Shown: piece after piece, positions 1 through 9,286 of the stretch | Numbering within the stretch: position 1 is the first letter of the stretch | Layout: every line of letters begins with the position of its first letter | Assembly (NCBI GenBank): GCA_020850315.1 | Contig: JADZEY010000070.1 | Span: 1-58,160, forward strand | Direction of reading: 5' to 3' | DNA: 58,160 nt | Source of the DNA: Armatimonadota bacterium | GTDB taxonomy: Bacteria > Bacteroidota > Ignavibacteria > OLB7 | Notes under the pieces: generated by a model | The model's input: the letters and a program-made list of their open reading frames with translations, nothing else | Database searches by the model: none | Told to the model about the DNA's origin: nothing | Translations under genes and position numbers: made by a program

Positions 1-15
1 CAATTCGTGGAATTG

Positions 16-54
16 CTTAACGGAGAGTCCCGTTAAGGATCGAAGAATCCGATC
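16..54. other. Hairpin-rich leader at the left edge
   Basis: Two small dyads lie side by side: an 8-bp stem (16-23 with 30-37) and a 5-bp stem (38-42 with 50-54). No U-run follows, so this may be the tail of an upstream transcript or part of the leader of the secreted protein that follows. No gene is seen in bases 1-196. Confidence 0.3.
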
Positions 55-196
55 GTTGCTTATTGCTCGTTGGATGTTCAGCATGTTTTTCTTGCTAACT
101 TAACCTATTCCTGAATAAGTCTAATGACCACGATTGGGTGATTGCTCGCTCGATGATCTTCAAACTCTAACATCCATCCATTGCATCTATCTATCC

Positions 197-1198
197 ATGA
201 CAACCATGCTCAAGACTATCAACTTCTGCTGCTTCGGCAGCCTCTGCCGATTCTACGGCCTTGCTCTGTTGTGGGCAATGCTGCTGTTGCCTTCGATACT
301 TTCTGCACAGCCTGCGGTAGGCACATCGGCCACGTGGCGGCGACCAAGCGGGTGCGGGCTTGACCTTGAGGTCTATTTTTTCGATTCCGTCAAATCTGCC
401 GATTGCCCGTTGCGGTTTGCCAAACTTGACGGAGGGATCGCACGGATCAACCCGTGGGAGCGGAGCAACAATGGTGCGATGTTGCAGGAGCGCATCTACT
501 CCGAGCGTGACAGCGCAGTTGCCGGGATGGTAATCGCTGAAGGGTTCGATGGAGGTGGTTTGCAGGGGCGGGTTCCAGATTTTTTGGTGGTGCGAGGTCA
601 CCTTTTTGGGATGGGGCCATTGCCGGATAGCGCGGTGCTTCTGCAGATACGTCTGTACAGCAAGGACACCCACCGCGAAGGAGCGAAGGAAGCAGAAGCA
701 ACCGATACGCTGGTGCGGATTCGGAAAGGGGAGTTTCAGCCATTGGCTGGCGACCGCTACGACCGCTACCAAGAGTACGTGATCGTGTTGCCAGCGTGGT
801 GGTCGCGTGCGGCAGCATCGTTGCAGCAACGTGACCACGCAGGGATTACTCTGCGATGGATGGGAGGAGAACGCATGGCGTTGCGCTCGATGGTGTTTCG
901 CGACAGCCTTGGCCAAGTGGTTCGGAGCCAGGCCCCTGCTTGGCGTTCATGGCGGGAAGAGTTGGTGAGCTGGATGGAATCGGAGGTGCGGGCACGGCCG
1001 AAGGTCGCTGCAGCGGTGATGGTACAGGAGATTATGGGGAGTCGCGGCGGTGGATTGTGTGATCGTTGGACAACAGCGCGTTGGTTATTGGAGTGGATGG
1101 TGAAGGACGTTCGTCAGTTGCAGGGCTTGCCGATGGAAGCCGAGGTAGAAGAAGAGACCACCTGGCCGCTGCTGCCGAAGGGGAAGGCGGGACGATAA
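197..1198 (+). CDS. Hypothetical secreted protein
   Basis: About 333 residues. An N-terminal signal peptide is visible: basic start, a hydrophobic stretch rich in Leu and Ala (about residues 18-36) and a likely signal peptidase I site after SILSAQ. I chose ATG 197 because the open frame upstream starts only with TTG at 134 and would bury the signal peptide; ATG 206 is also possible. The mature part is Trp/Arg-rich with mixed sheet-like segments and no motif I recognise. A hairpin follows the stop, so the gene may be monocistronic. It is probably exported to the periplasm or surface; function unknown. Confidence 0.6.
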   Translation: MTTMLKTINFCCFGSLCRFYGLALLWAMLLLPSILSAQPAVGTSATWRRPSGCGLDLEVYFFDSVKSADCPLRFAKLDGGIARINPWERSNNGAMLQERIYSERDSAVAGMVIAEGFDGGGLQGRVPDFLVVRGHLFGMGPLPDSAVLLQIRLYSKDTHREGAKEAEATDTLVRIRKGEFQPLAGDRYDRYQEYVIVLPAWWSRAAASLQQRDHAGITLRWMGGERMALRSMVFRDSLGQVVRSQAPAWRSWREELVSWMESEVRARPKVAAAVMVQEIMGSRGGGLCDRWTTARWLLEWMVKDVRQLQGLPMEAEVEEETTWPLLPKGKAGR

Positions 1199-1205
1199 GC
1201 ACCGA

Positions 1206-1239
1206 AACAGCCCACCACTATTGGCGGGCTGTTCCGTTT
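1206..1239 (+). terminator. Probable terminator after the secreted protein
   Basis: An 8-bp perfect stem (AACAGCCC at 1206-1213, GGGCTGTT at 1226-1233) with a 12-base loop, then a short T-rich stretch (CCGTTTA). It sits 8 bases after the stop. The tail is weak. Confidence 0.45.
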
Positions 1240-1453
1240 ATTGCTTACCCAAAAGGAGGTTGCGAACTCTCTCTGGTTGGTATTTCCGCGTTGGCGGGAA
1301 TACAGCGGTTGATTGTTCGCCAACTCCGTTCATCCCAATGTAGTTTGCTGCCACCAAAACTCAATGCCCCGTTGTAGATTGTGCGCCAAGCGATCACGTG
1401 GGATCGGCAACCGTCCACCGATTCGCGCCCGTCAACACTCGATTCCTGCAACC

Positions 1454-4102
1454 ATGACCATCGAAGAACAACGCCTGAACGAAAGCACCGAACGAGTCCG
1501 TCACTGGAAACGCTGGGGGCCATATTTAAGCGAGCGCGCTTGGGGAACCGTGCGCGAAGATTACAGCGCGAACGGCGAACCGTGGGAGTACTTCCCCTTC
1601 GACCACGCACGCTACCGCGCCTACCGCTGGAACGAGGATGGAATCGGTGGAATCTGCGACCGTCACCAGTTTATCTGCTTTGCGCTGACGTTGTGGAATG
1701 GGCGCGATCCCTTCCTGAAAGAACGGTTGTTCGGCGTGAACGGGAAGGAGGGGAATCATGGTGAGGATGTGAAGGAACACTACTTCTTTCTGGATAGCAC
1801 CCCAACGCATTCCTACATGCGGTTCCTCTACAAGTATCCCCATGCCGAATTCCCCTACCAGCAGCTGATAGATGAGAACCGCCGTCGCGGAAAATCCGAT
1901 CCTGAGTTCGAGCTGGACGACACCGGGATTTTTGATGAAGACCGCTACTTCGACGTTGAGATAGAGTACGCGAAGGCTGATGTTGATGATATTCTGATTC
2001 AGATCACCGCTACCAATCGCGGACCCGATCCGGCAACGCTTCATCTGCTTCCCACCGTCTGGTTCCGCAACACCTGGACCTGGGGAAGGGATCAATCGGA
2101 AAAGCCGCAGCTTCGTGGAATCCCGAACCCTTCCTGTGGAATCATCGAACTCCATCACCATTACTACCAACAACACCGACTGTACTGCGACGGCAGCCCA
2201 ATGCTGCTGTTTGCCGAAAACAACACCAACAACCGCAGGCTGTACAACGCCCCCAACAGCACGCCATTCGTCAAGGATAGCATCAACGAATACCTGGTGC
2301 GCGGCAACGGCGGCGCGGTGAACCCCAACCAAGAAGGGACGAAGGCCTCGGCCCACTACCGCAACTGGATGGAGCCGGGAGAAACGCGAACAATCAAACT
2401 GCGGCTGACCGACCGGGATTACGGCGTGGAGCGGGTGCGCGCTTTTGGGCGGGAGTTCGATCAAGTGGTTGCCCGGCGGCGCGCCGAAGCCGATGAGTTC
2501 TACCGAACAATCATCCCCCACACCCTTAGCGACGATGCCCGCAACGTGATGCGCCAAGCCTTTGCCGGATTGCTCTGGACCAAACAATACTACCACTACG
2601 TTGTGCAGCAATGGCTTGAAGGCGACCCCGCGCTTCCGCCGCCGCCAGCCGAGCGGCGCAATGGCCGCAACGCCCACTGGCCCTACCTCTACAACTCCGA
2701 CGTGATCTCCATGCCCGATGCGTGGGAGTATCCGTGGTATGCGGCTTGGGATCTTGCGTTCCACTGCATCCCCCTTGCGTTGGTGGATCCTGACTTTGCC
2801 AAGCAGCAACTGCTGCTGTTTCTGCGGGAATGGTACATGCACCCCAACGGCCAGATACCTGCCTACGAATGGAAATTAGAAGATGTGAACCCGCCGGTTC
2901 ATGCCTGGGCAGCGTTGCGGGTGTACCGGATTGAGAAGAAGCGAAAAGGGAAGGGGGATCGTGCTTTTCTTGAGCGCGTGTTCCAGAAGCTTCTGCTCAA
3001 TTTTACCTGGTGGGTGAACCGGAAGGATACCGAAGGGAACAACGTGTTTGAAGGGGGATTTTTGGGGCTGGATAACATCGGTGTGTTCGACCGCAGCGCG
3101 CCCTTGCCGATGGGGGGACGGCTTGAGCAATCCGACGGCACAAGCTGGATGGCGATGTACAGCCTGAACATGATGGCAATCGCGCTGGAGCTTGCCCACC
3201 AGAACCCCGCCTACGAGGATCTTGCCACAAAATTCTGGGAGCATTTCCTGCATATTGCTCACGCCATGAATATCCGTGGGAACGACGGGTTGGATATGTG
3301 GGATGAGCAAGATGGTTTCTACTACGACATCGTTCACCTTCCCCATGGCTTCTTCCCAATCCGAATCCGCTCGATGGTGGGGCTGATACCGCTGTTTGCT
3401 GTGGAGACGATTGAGCCAGGGCTGATTGAACAACTTCCCGGGTTCCGCAAACGGATGGAGTGGTTCTTGGAACACCGCCCCGACTTAACTGGCGGCATTG
3501 CCCAGATGAACGTTCCCGGAACTGGCCAGCGGCGGCTGATGGCGATTGCCAACGAGGAACGCTTGCGAAGTATCCTGAAATACATGCTGGATGAAGCCGA
3601 ATTCCTTTCCCAGCATGGCATCCGTTCGGTGTCGCGCTACCACCGCGACCACCCCTACCGGTTGCAGTTGGATGGGATGGAGTATCGGGTGGACTACGAG
3701 CCAGCCGAATCGCAAACCGGAATGTTTGGCGGAAACTCCAACTGGCGCGGGCCGGTTTGGTTCCCGGTGAACTATCTGATTATTGAATCACTCCAGAAAT
3801 TCCATTACTACTACGGCGATGATTTCACCGTCGAGTTCCCCACCGGGTCGGGAAACCATTTGAACCTGTGGGAAGTGGCAATGGAGTTGGAGCGGCGGCT
3901 GTCATCGCTCTTCCTTCGCGACGACGCAGACCGCCGCCCCGCAAACGGCGCAAACCAACGCCTGAACAACGATCCCCATTGGCGCGATCTTGTGCTGTTC
4001 CACGAATACTTCCACGGCGACACCGGCGCAGGGCTTGGCGCAAGCCACCAAACCGGATGGACAGCATTGGTGGCAAAAATCATGCAGCAGATGGGAGGGT
4101 GA
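1454..4102 (+). CDS. Glycoside hydrolase, GH63/MGH1-like (alpha/alpha)6-barrel glucosidase
   Basis: An 882-residue cytoplasmic-looking protein (no signal peptide) resembling the GH63 / mannosylglycerate-hydrolase-like glycosidases that release glucosyl or related residues from alpha-linked glycans. The N-terminal third is a beta-rich domain ([16 protein letters not shown] region). The catalytic barrel carries YAAWDLAFH near residue 431, the family's usual region for the catalytic acid Asp, then the [10 protein letters not shown] helix segment and a C-terminal EYFHGDTG...GWTALV signature near 850. ATG 1454 starts MTIEEQRL; the open frame runs upstream to 1313, but that part reads like noncoding sequence. 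Convergent with the DUF1015 gene. The exact substrate is not predictable from sequence. Confidence 0.85.
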   Translation: MTIEEQRLNESTERVRHWKRWGPYLSERAWGTVREDYSANGEPWEYFPFDHARYRAYRWNEDGIGGICDRHQFICFALTLWNGRDPFLKERLFGVNGKEGNHGEDVKEHYFFLDSTPTHSYMRFLYKYPHAEFPYQQLIDENRRRGKSDPEFELDDTGIFDEDRYFDVEIEYAKADVDDILIQITATNRGPDPATLHLLPTVWFRNTWTWGRDQSEKPQLRGIPNPSCGIIELHHHYYQQHRLYCDGSPMLLFAENNTNNRRLYNAPNSTPFVKDSINEYLVRGNGGAVNPNQEGTKASAHYRNWMEPGETRTIKLRLTDRDYGVERVRAFGREFDQVVARRRAEADEFYRTIIPHTLSDDARNVMRQAFAGLLWTKQYYHYVVQQWLEGDPALPPPPAERRNGRNAHWPYLYNSDVISMPDAWEYPWYAAWDLAFHCIPLALVDPDFAKQQLLLFLREWYMHPNGQIPAYEWKLEDVNPPVHAWAALRVYRIEKKRKGKGDRAFLERVFQKLLLNFTWWVNRKDTEGNNVFEGGFLGLDNIGVFDRSAPLPMGGRLEQSDGTSWMAMYSLNMMAIALELAHQNPAYEDLATKFWEHFLHIAHAMNIRGNDGLDMWDEQDGFYYDIVHLPHGFFPIRIRSMVGLIPLFAVETIEPGLIEQLPGFRKRMEWFLEHRPDLTGGIAQMNVPGTGQRRLMAIANEERLRSILKYMLDEAEFLSQHGIRSVSRYHRDHPYRLQLDGMEYRVDYEPAESQTGMFGGNSNWRGPVWFPVNYLIIESLQKFHYYYGDDFTVEFPTGSGNHLNLWEVAMELERRLSSLFLRDDADRRPANGANQRLNNDPHWRDLVLFHEYFHGDTGAGLGASHQTGWTALVAKIMQQMGG

Positions 4103-4110
4103 AACTCCCG

Positions 4111-4138
4111 GTAGGCCCAGGTCTTCAGCCTGCGCTAC
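4111..4138. repeat. Imperfect palindromic element (copy 1) between convergent genes
   Basis: GTAG...CTAC ends flank a CCAGG/CCTG stem around a TCTTCAG loop. The same core (AGGTCTTCAGCCTGCGC, other orientation) recurs at 14671-14686. It overlaps the last 14 bases of the DUF1015 gene on the minus strand and may serve as a transcription end for both convergent genes. Confidence 0.45.
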
Positions 4139-5420
4139 CAACCAAGTTCATCAGCAACCCGCTTCCCAGTTTTGGATAGAAGAAGGTGCTTTTCTGCGGC
4201 ATCACGCCACCCGATGTTGCTACCTCCACAACCTGTTCCAGCCGGGTTGGGTTCATCACCACCGCAAGCTGAACTCCATCGGTTCCTGGGGCGGCCAATG
4301 CTTCGTTGGCGTTCTTCACATACCGCAGGTGCGTTTGCTCCATTTGTTGTTGCGGCGTGATCCCCAGCAGCCGCTCAAACAGGTGATCGTGCAGCAAGCT
4401 GACATCCAATGTGCGAACAGGGTCGGGGCTTTCCGGGGAGGTTAGCCGCACAACTGTTTCGGGTTTTTTTGCAACCACCACAGCACAATCGTTGCCGTCG
4501 GAGAGAAGGTAGCTGGGAAGCTCGTCGGTCTGCTGAAGTAACCCAAGCCCTTCGGCGAACGTTGCCGCCATCGTCACCGTGAAGTCCTCCCGAAGCTGAT
4601 CCAGCAACTGAGTGAAATTGAAATTGGGAAGTGAGTGAACTAACCGATGTGTCGGCAAGATCAGCAAGCCGGGGTCGTTCATTGGGGCAAGAAAGATCAT
4701 AATCCAGTCGCACGGCAACGCCCCAATCGGTTGGTCGCTTCCTTGTCGCGTCAGTTCCTGGTATCGCAGTGCTGTTTCGTAGCGGTGATGGCCATCCACA
4801 ATAAATGCTGGATGATCTTGAAGATGGTGCTTCAGTTGCTGGATTGCTTCCGGCTGGACCAACTTCCAGACTTGGTGCCGAATGCCATCGCTATCCATCG
4901 TGTCAATCTCCGGAAGCTCTTGCTTGATAGCGTTGTTCAGCGTAGCGGTCGTGTTCCCTTCTGGGTCGGCGTAGATTCCAAAAATTGGTTCAAGGTTCGC
5001 GTTGGTTGCCAGCATCAGCCGCAGGCGGTCCTCCTTTGGGCCGCTAAGAGTTCGCTCGTGCGGCAAAATCTCACCAGCAGAAAATGGAGCAAGCCGCAGC
5101 GTGGCCATGAATCCATTGCGGACAATCCGTTGGCCGGTGTGCGGGTGGGTGAATGTTTGGCAGTACGGGTACACAGCCTCCTGCGGTTCCCGCACCAGCA
5201 CGCTGCTCTTCTGCCAATCTGCCAGCAATGTGCTTGCTTCGTCGTATGGGCTATCCCCAGTTGGAAGAATCAGCCGAACAATGTTGTACGGCGATTGCTC
5301 CGCTAACTGCTGGCGCGATTCGGGGGTGACGACATCGTAGGGGGGCGAAAGCAGCAAGCCGAGATTGGAGAAGAACGAAGGATTGAAGCGAAGCGAGCAA
5401 AACGGCGAAAGCGTTGGCAT
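4125..5420 (-). CDS. DUF1015 family protein
   Basis: 431 residues, the usual length for the DUF1015 family (TM1086-like). The typical start (LLSPPYDVVTPE about 22-33), LPHERTLSGPKEDRL in the first half and the diagnostic DGHHRYETAL motif near 209-218 are all present. The family is widespread and of unknown biochemical function, often next to serine/phosphoserine genes in other genomes; no such neighbour exists here. ATG 5420 is the first start preceding the conserved core. The stop codon lies inside a dispersed palindrome. Confidence 0.85.
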   Translation of the reverse strand: MPTLSPFCSLRFNPSFFSNLGLLLSPPYDVVTPESRQQLAEQSPYNIVRLILPTGDSPYDEASTLLADWQKSSVLVREPQEAVYPYCQTFTHPHTGQRIVRNGFMATLRLAPFSAGEILPHERTLSGPKEDRLRLMLATNANLEPIFGIYADPEGNTTATLNNAIKQELPEIDTMDSDGIRHQVWKLVQPEAIQQLKHHLQDHPAFIVDGHHRYETALRYQELTRQGSDQPIGALPCDWIMIFLAPMNDPGLLILPTHRLVHSLPNFNFTQLLDQLREDFTVTMAATFAEGLGLLQQTDELPSYLLSDGNDCAVVVAKKPETVVRLTSPESPDPVRTLDVSLLHDHLFERLLGITPQQQMEQTHLRYVKNANEALAAPGTDGVQLAVVMNPTRLEQVVEVATSGGVMPQKSTFFYPKLGSGLLMNLVGSAG

Positions 5421-5491
5421 GGCACGTGCTGATTAGGTTGTTAGCAGAAATGGCGTGGATGGAAACCAGTGTGAAAGAAGGAGCAGCGTGA

Positions 5492-5535
5492 ACCAAAAAC
5501 GAAAATCCCCCGCATGGCATCACCAAGCGGGGGAT
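5492..5535 (-). terminator. Intrinsic terminator of the small lipoprotein gene
   Basis: Read on the minus strand, a perfect 9-bp stem (ATCCCCCGC/GCGGGGGAT, arms at 5505-5513 and 5527-5535) is followed by TTTTCGTTTTT. It lies 20 bases past the stop of the lipoprotein gene. Confidence 0.85.
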
Positions 5536-5555
5536 TGCTCCTTTGCAAGGAGTTA

Positions 5556-5753
5556 TTAGTGCTTTGCAGTGTCGGCTGGCTTTGCCGCGCTGTCGCCAGT
5601 TGCTGGTGCAGCTGGCGTGGTTGCTGCTGGTGCAGCTGGCGTGGTTGCTGCTGGTGCTGCGGTTGTGTCGGCAGCCGGTGCGTCAGCTTTTTTGCCGCAG
5701 GAGACCAATGCCAGAGCGACAAGTGCAGGAAGGAGAAGTGCTTTGAACTTCAT
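5556..5753 (-). CDS. Small Ala/Thr/Pro-rich lipoprotein
   Basis: 65 residues. The start MKFKALLLPALVALALVSCGKK is a textbook lipoprotein signal with lipobox LVSC (Cys19). The rest is almost only Ala, Thr, Pro, Asp and Lys, arranged as a tandem APAATTPA-like repeat encoded by a 24-bp DNA repeat. It resembles the tiny, very abundant alanine-rich lipoproteins found in many Gram-negative envelopes; function unknown. The open frame extends upstream, but the lipobox fixes the start at ATG 5753. It has its own promoter (-7 element TATTTTCG at 5820-5827) and a strong terminator, so it is a monocistronic and probably highly expressed unit. Confidence 0.75.
   Translation of the reverse strand: MKFKALLLPALVALALVSCGKKADAPAADTTAAPAATTPAAPAATTPAAPATGDSAAKPADTAKH
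5600..5660. repeat. 24-bp tandem repeat inside the lipoprotein gene
   Basis: The unit GCTGGTGCAGCTGGCGTGGT plus four bases occurs about two and a half times back to back. The unit is a multiple of three, so copy-number change keeps the frame and would only lengthen the linker. Confidence 0.7.
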
Positions 5754-5819
5754 GTTAGGTTGAACCGTTGATTTGTTGGTTATGGTATCTTGATGATACC
5801 TGTTTCGAAGTAACGTTTG

Positions 5820-5827
5820 CGAAAATA
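5820..5827 (-). promoter_or_regulatory. -7 promoter element of the small lipoprotein gene
   Basis: TATTTTCG on the minus strand fits the Bacteroidota TAnnTTTG type; a TTG lies about 22 bases further upstream. The 5' UTR of about 60 bases holds a GGTATC/GATACC hairpin at 5784-5800. Confidence 0.5.
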
Positions 5828-5914
5828 CGTGTTTTCGTTCCAATCCCGGCAAGGGATTTGGGAAAATGTTTTTTCCACGAAAGGAACGGTAGTTCTGAAG
5901 CGAAACCCACACAG

Positions 5915-6784
5915 ATGCCCGAAATCTCTCTACATCCACCAGCACACCCCACCACACAGCTTGCAGTTGTTGGCACCGGGCGGCTTGCCCATGCCTTGCT
6001 GCGTACTATTCAGAACCAGCGCGTTGCACTGCTATCCAGCCGAGGCGTTACCAGCAGCGCAAAAAAAATTTTGGAAACCCCACCGCTTCCGTTGGAGCAG
6101 TTAGCCGAATTTCCCATTGACACCCTTTGGCTTGCCGTTTCCGATTCGGCAATCACTCCGGTTTCTGAAGCCGTTGCTGGGCTGCGCCAGCGCTGGGATG
6201 GCATCACTGTTATTCATTCATCGGGGGTGCAATCGCTGGCGGCTCTTGGGCCGCTTACCGAGCGGGGCGCAACCGCAATGGTGCTGCATCCCAACGCTTC
6301 GCTGACCGGATTGCAAAGAATCCCGGAAGGGATCACATGGCGGATTGAGCCGGACAACGAAACCACACGCCGCGTTGCCAATCGTTTGCTGGAAGGGATT
6401 ATTCCCCGATTCGTGGCCGTTCCTGCCGATCTTCTTCCCCTCTATCATGCCGCCGCGTCCCTTGCCTCCAACCTCTCCATGACGCTCCATGCTGTTGCCA
6501 CCGAACTCTATCACTCCGCTGGCGTCCCCCCCGATGTGGCCCGCCAAACTGTCACCCGGTTCCTTCAGGAAAGTGCTGAACGGATGGAGGCTGCCCCGTT
6601 TGCCCAAGCATTAACCGGCCCAATCGCACGTGGCGATATGGAGGTTGTGCGCCGCCAGCTGCAGGGGGTGAAATCGGCGATGCCGGAGATGTTCGCGCTG
6701 TTCCAACAGCTTTGCCGTGCAACGGTTCAGCTTCGGTTCGGCCAGGTTTCGCAGGGGTGGGAAGATGCTTTGCGGGGGGAGTGA
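5915..6784 (+). CDS. Rossmann-like and DUF2520 domain protein
   Basis: 289 residues. The N-terminal half has a dinucleotide-binding start (VVGTGRLAHALL, about residues 19-30) and a SDSAI segment like F420/NADP-oxidoreductase folds. The C-terminal half is the helical DUF2520 domain (LLPLYHAAASLASN...). The family is seen across Bacteroidota and others next to various genes and is presumed to be a NAD(P)-dependent oxidoreductase of unknown substrate. ATG 5915 (MPEISLHPP) is the last start ahead of the Rossmann fold; the frame is open upstream to 5768, but that stretch contains the lipoprotein promoter. Divergent from the lipoprotein gene. Confidence 0.8.
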   Translation: MPEISLHPPAHPTTQLAVVGTGRLAHALLRTIQNQRVALLSSRGVTSSAKKILETPPLPLEQLAEFPIDTLWLAVSDSAITPVSEAVAGLRQRWDGITVIHSSGVQSLAALGPLTERGATAMVLHPNASLTGLQRIPEGITWRIEPDNETTRRVANRLLEGIIPRFVAVPADLLPLYHAAASLASNLSMTLHAVATELYHSAGVPPDVARQTVTRFLQESAERMEAAPFAQALTGPIARGDMEVVRRQLQGVKSAMPEMFALFQQLCRATVQLRFGQVSQGWEDALRGE

Positions 6785-6809
6785 GATGGTGAACCAGGGT
6801 GAGCAACGT

Positions 6810-7196
6810 TCAGCGAAGCGCGTCAAGCTCATCCAGTGCGGCTTCCAGTTCGGCAGCGGTGTGGCGGTCGTTCTGGCGAAGCGCGACGGTGATGCCGGTT
6901 CGGTAGGTTTCTTCGGCATCCTCTATCTGCTCTGCCGAAGCATACAATCCACCAAGCTGATAGTAGAGCGCCACATACTCAGGATCCCGCTGGCGAAGCT
7001 CCACTAACGTGGCAATCGCCTGCGCTGGTTGTTTTCGGCTGGCGTATTCTAATGCAACAGCGTAGCGGGCGAAACTATCGTTGGGGTCTTGCTCCAAAAA
7101 CTGGAGCATCTGGGAAAGGCGGTCGTTCACGGTGTCGTTCGCGATGTCGTTCACGATAAGGGCGTGCGGGAATTGGTGTGGGGAATTGAAAAGCAT
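6810..7196 (-). CDS. Small tetratricopeptide-repeat protein
   Basis: About 128 residues from ATG 7196. The conserved part starts at MLQFLEQDPNDSFARYAVALEY and holds two TPR-like helical pairs, ending DELDALR. Proteins of this type are short TPR scaffolds of unknown partner. The start is uncertain: ATG 7196 lies inside the 3' strand of the RNase P RNA P1 helix, and GTG codons at 7154 and 7130, or ATG 7109, also fit; none has a clear Shine-Dalgarno site. The gene follows rnpB on the same strand with no gap, so it may depend on read-through or on a promoter inside rnpB. Confidence 0.65.
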   Translation of the reverse strand: MLFNSPHQFPHALIVNDIANDTVNDRLSQMLQFLEQDPNDSFARYAVALEYASRKQPAQAIATLVELRQRDPEYVALYYQLGGLYASAEQIEDAEETYRTGITVALRQNDRHTAAELEAALDELDALR

Positions 7197-7646
7197 CCGA
7201 AGCGTGTTTGTACGCCGAATTCTGTCTGCCTTGCCACGATTGTGTGGCAAGGGAGGCAGCCATTGATCTGGGCGGATAATCGCTTATCCGCTCTAGCAGC
7301 CTACCCGGCATCGTGAACCTTCCGCGTGGGAAGATCCAGAGGCGGGCTGCCCCGTTCCGATGCCCTATTTGGCCTTGCTCCGCGTGGGGTTTGCACTGCC
7401 GTTGCGGTTGCCCGCAACGCGGTAAGCTCTTACCTCACCATTTCACCCTTACCCAATCCCTTGCGGGGGGCGGTATCTTTTCTGTTGCACTTTCCGTCGC
7501 CTTTCGGCTGGCCGAAGCCAGCGATTGAACGCCCGGCCGTTAGCCGGCACGCTGCCCTGTGGAGTTCGGACGTTCCTCTGGTTGCCACGCCCCGCTTGTT
7601 CGGCGGTGGTGGCAATACCAGCGGCTGCCCAACACACTCCGGATGC
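7193..7646 (-). ncRNA. rnpB: RNase P RNA (bacterial type A)
   Basis: The RNA subunit of ribonuclease P, which removes 5' leaders from tRNA precursors. On the minus strand it carries the universal 5' core (GAGGAACGTCCGAACTCC, complement of about 7563-7580) and the 3' core (GACAGAATTCGGCGTACAAA, complement of about 7208-7227). The ends are set by a 16-bp P1 helix: GCAUCCGGAGUGUGUU at 7646-7631 pairs with AACACGCUUCGGAUGC at 7208-7193, with a few G-U pairs. A short T-run (TTTTC) follows the helix. Length about 454. The Nif3 and zinc-ribbon genes lie upstream on the same strand. Confidence 0.93.
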
Positions 7647-7681
7647 CTGAATTATCAAGGAACAACGGTAGCACGGGATGC

Positions 7682-8416
7682 TTACTCGGCGGTGGCCACT
7701 GGTGGCGGGGCAACCAGTTCCTCCAACACCACAATCCGGTGGCAGTGCTGGCAGGTGAACAGCTGCTCGCCGCGGCGCATCTGGACTAACACCTGCGGCG
7801 GAAGTGCGCGGAAACAACCGCTGCAAGCCCCTTTGCGGACTTTCACCACCGCGTCGGCATAGGCGTTGCGGATGTGTTCGTACTTGCGCAGAAGGTCGGG
7901 AGCAATCTGCCCCAGCATCTCAGCTTTTTTCTCTTTCAGCTCGGTGATCTCATCGGCGTTGGTTTCGCGGATGGTGGCCATCACACTGCTTTTTTCCTCA
8001 TGCTCCCGCACGGCTTCGTCGCGCTGGCGGGTTAGGGTGTCGATATCTTTAATAATGGTTGCTTCCTGCGTGTCCAGCATCACCAAGAACCGCATAAGGC
8101 GTTGCTCTTCGGCATCGGCGGCTTCAATTTCGGTGGTGGTTGCGTCGTACTCACGGTTGTTCCTGACGGTTCGTAGCCGCTCGTTCAGGGTGCGCTTCCG
8201 TTCGGTTAGGGCTTGTATTTCCCCGTGCGTGTCGGTGCGGGATTTCCGCAGCTCGTGCAGCTTCCTATCCTCGGTTGCGGCAGCATTTTTCAGTGCTTCG
8301 CCCCGTTTTTTCAATGCTTCTACTTCGGTGGGAAGTTCACCGCCACGGTCATCAAGTTCATCCAACTCCAGGTCAAGGCGCTGAAGCTGATAGAGTTTTT
8401 TTAGTTCTTCATCCAC
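7682..8416 (-). CDS. Coiled-coil zinc-ribbon protein (zf-RING_7 / CT398-like)
   Basis: 244 residues. About residues 5-180 form a long Leu/Glu/Lys/Arg-rich coiled coil. The C-terminal domain has a four-Cys zinc ribbon: CSGC near 200 and CQHC near 222. The family is thought to bind nucleic acid or act as a hub (for example CT398 of Chlamydia); the role here is unknown. It starts with GTG at 8416, chosen because AGGAGG stands nine bases upstream and the protein begins MDEELKKLYQLQ; the nearby ATG at 8412 is out of frame. It follows the Nif3 gene with a 46-base gap, a recurrent pairing in bacteria. Confidence 0.85.
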   Translation of the reverse strand: MDEELKKLYQLQRLDLELDELDDRGGELPTEVEALKKRGEALKNAAATEDRKLHELRKSRTDTHGEIQALTERKRTLNERLRTVRNNREYDATTTEIEAADAEEQRLMRFLVMLDTQEATIIKDIDTLTRQRDEAVREHEEKSSVMATIRETNADEITELKEKKAEMLGQIAPDLLRKYEHIRNAYADAVVKVRKGACSGCFRALPPQVLVQMRRGEQLFTCQHCHRIVVLEELVAPPPVATAE

Positions 8417-8462
8417 GGTGTTCTATGCCTCCTGCAATGATAATGCTGTTTGCGTTCTGAAG

Positions 8463-9272
8463 TTAGCTGATGTATCGGACCGGATTGGTCGTTTCGTGAA
8501 GCGGATGGACTGAAATAGCAGCTCCAACACGTTGCACGGTTTCCCGCAGCAGCCCCGTAAGGCCATCCACCACAAAGGTTTCTGTCTCGAAATGCCCAGG
8601 GTCAATCACTGGGATTTGGTCGTTCGCGCTGTGGAATCCGTGGTAGCGAACATCGGCAGTGATGAACGCATCGGCCCCGGCGCGAACTGCGCTGTCGTAA
8701 AAACTCATCCCGCTTCCCCCCAACACCGCAACACGGTTGATGATTCGGTCTGGTTGGCTTCCCGCCGGAACGGATACCCGAACGGAAGGAACCTTGCAAA
8801 TGCCACGAACTCGTCCGGCTAATTGCTCCAGAGTGACCCCGGGTTCCAGTTCCCCGATTGCCCCCATCCCTGCATTGGGAAGAACGGGGGAGGGTTGCAG
8901 CGGGGCGATACTGGCGCAACCAAGCGATTCGGCAAACAGCACACTGGTGCCGCGGGGGTGGGCATCGAATGCGGTGTGGGCAATGAACAGCCCCACCCGT
9001 TCGGTTATCAGCCGCGCCACGCAACGCTCCACACGGGTTGCCCCGGTAACGCGCTTCAGCGATGGATAGATCAAGGGGTGGAAGGCAATAATCAGTTCGG
9101 CATTGGCACTGACGGCGCGGTCAATGGTTGCTGCGTCAAGCTCGTAGGCCACAGCAACGTTGGTAATCGGGCGATCCTCGGTAAGGACTTGCACCCCCAC
9201 GGGGTCGTCGGCCATTGCCAACGCAAGGGGGAGTTCCTGTTGAAATTCTTGAAGGAAGTGTGAGATCAGCAT
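8463..9272 (-). CDS. Nif3-family dinuclear metal centre protein
   Basis: 269 residues, the normal length of the compact NIF3/DUF34 fold without the inserted PII-like domain. Metal-site motifs are visible: HPLIYPS near 65, HTAFDAHPRG near 98, and DVRYHGFHSA with DPGHFETE in the last quarter. Family members are toroidal hexamers with two metal ions per subunit. They have been linked to GTP cyclohydrolase I type 2 activity or metal handling, but the function is not settled. Start ATG 9272. It is probably co-transcribed with the zinc-ribbon gene and perhaps with rnpB. Confidence 0.88.
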   Translation of the reverse strand: MLISHFLQEFQQELPLALAMADDPVGVQVLTEDRPITNVAVAYELDAATIDRAVSANAELIIAFHPLIYPSLKRVTGATRVERCVARLITERVGLFIAHTAFDAHPRGTSVLFAESLGCASIAPLQPSPVLPNAGMGAIGELEPGVTLEQLAGRVRGICKVPSVRVSVPAGSQPDRIINRVAVLGGSGMSFYDSAVRAGADAFITADVRYHGFHSANDQIPVIDPGHFETETFVVDGLTGLLRETVQRVGAAISVHPLHETTNPVRYIS

Positions 9273-9286
9273 CGCGAACGCAGGGG

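Noticed and set aside
191-916. Minus-strand 241-codon open frame opposite the secreted protein
   Set aside because: It is rich in His, Cys and Arg, has no family likeness and lies opposite a gene with a clear signal peptide; a GC-driven shadow frame.
1526-2842. Minus-strand 438-codon open frame inside the GH63 gene
   Set aside because: It mirrors the well-supported glycosidase and has no recognisable domains.
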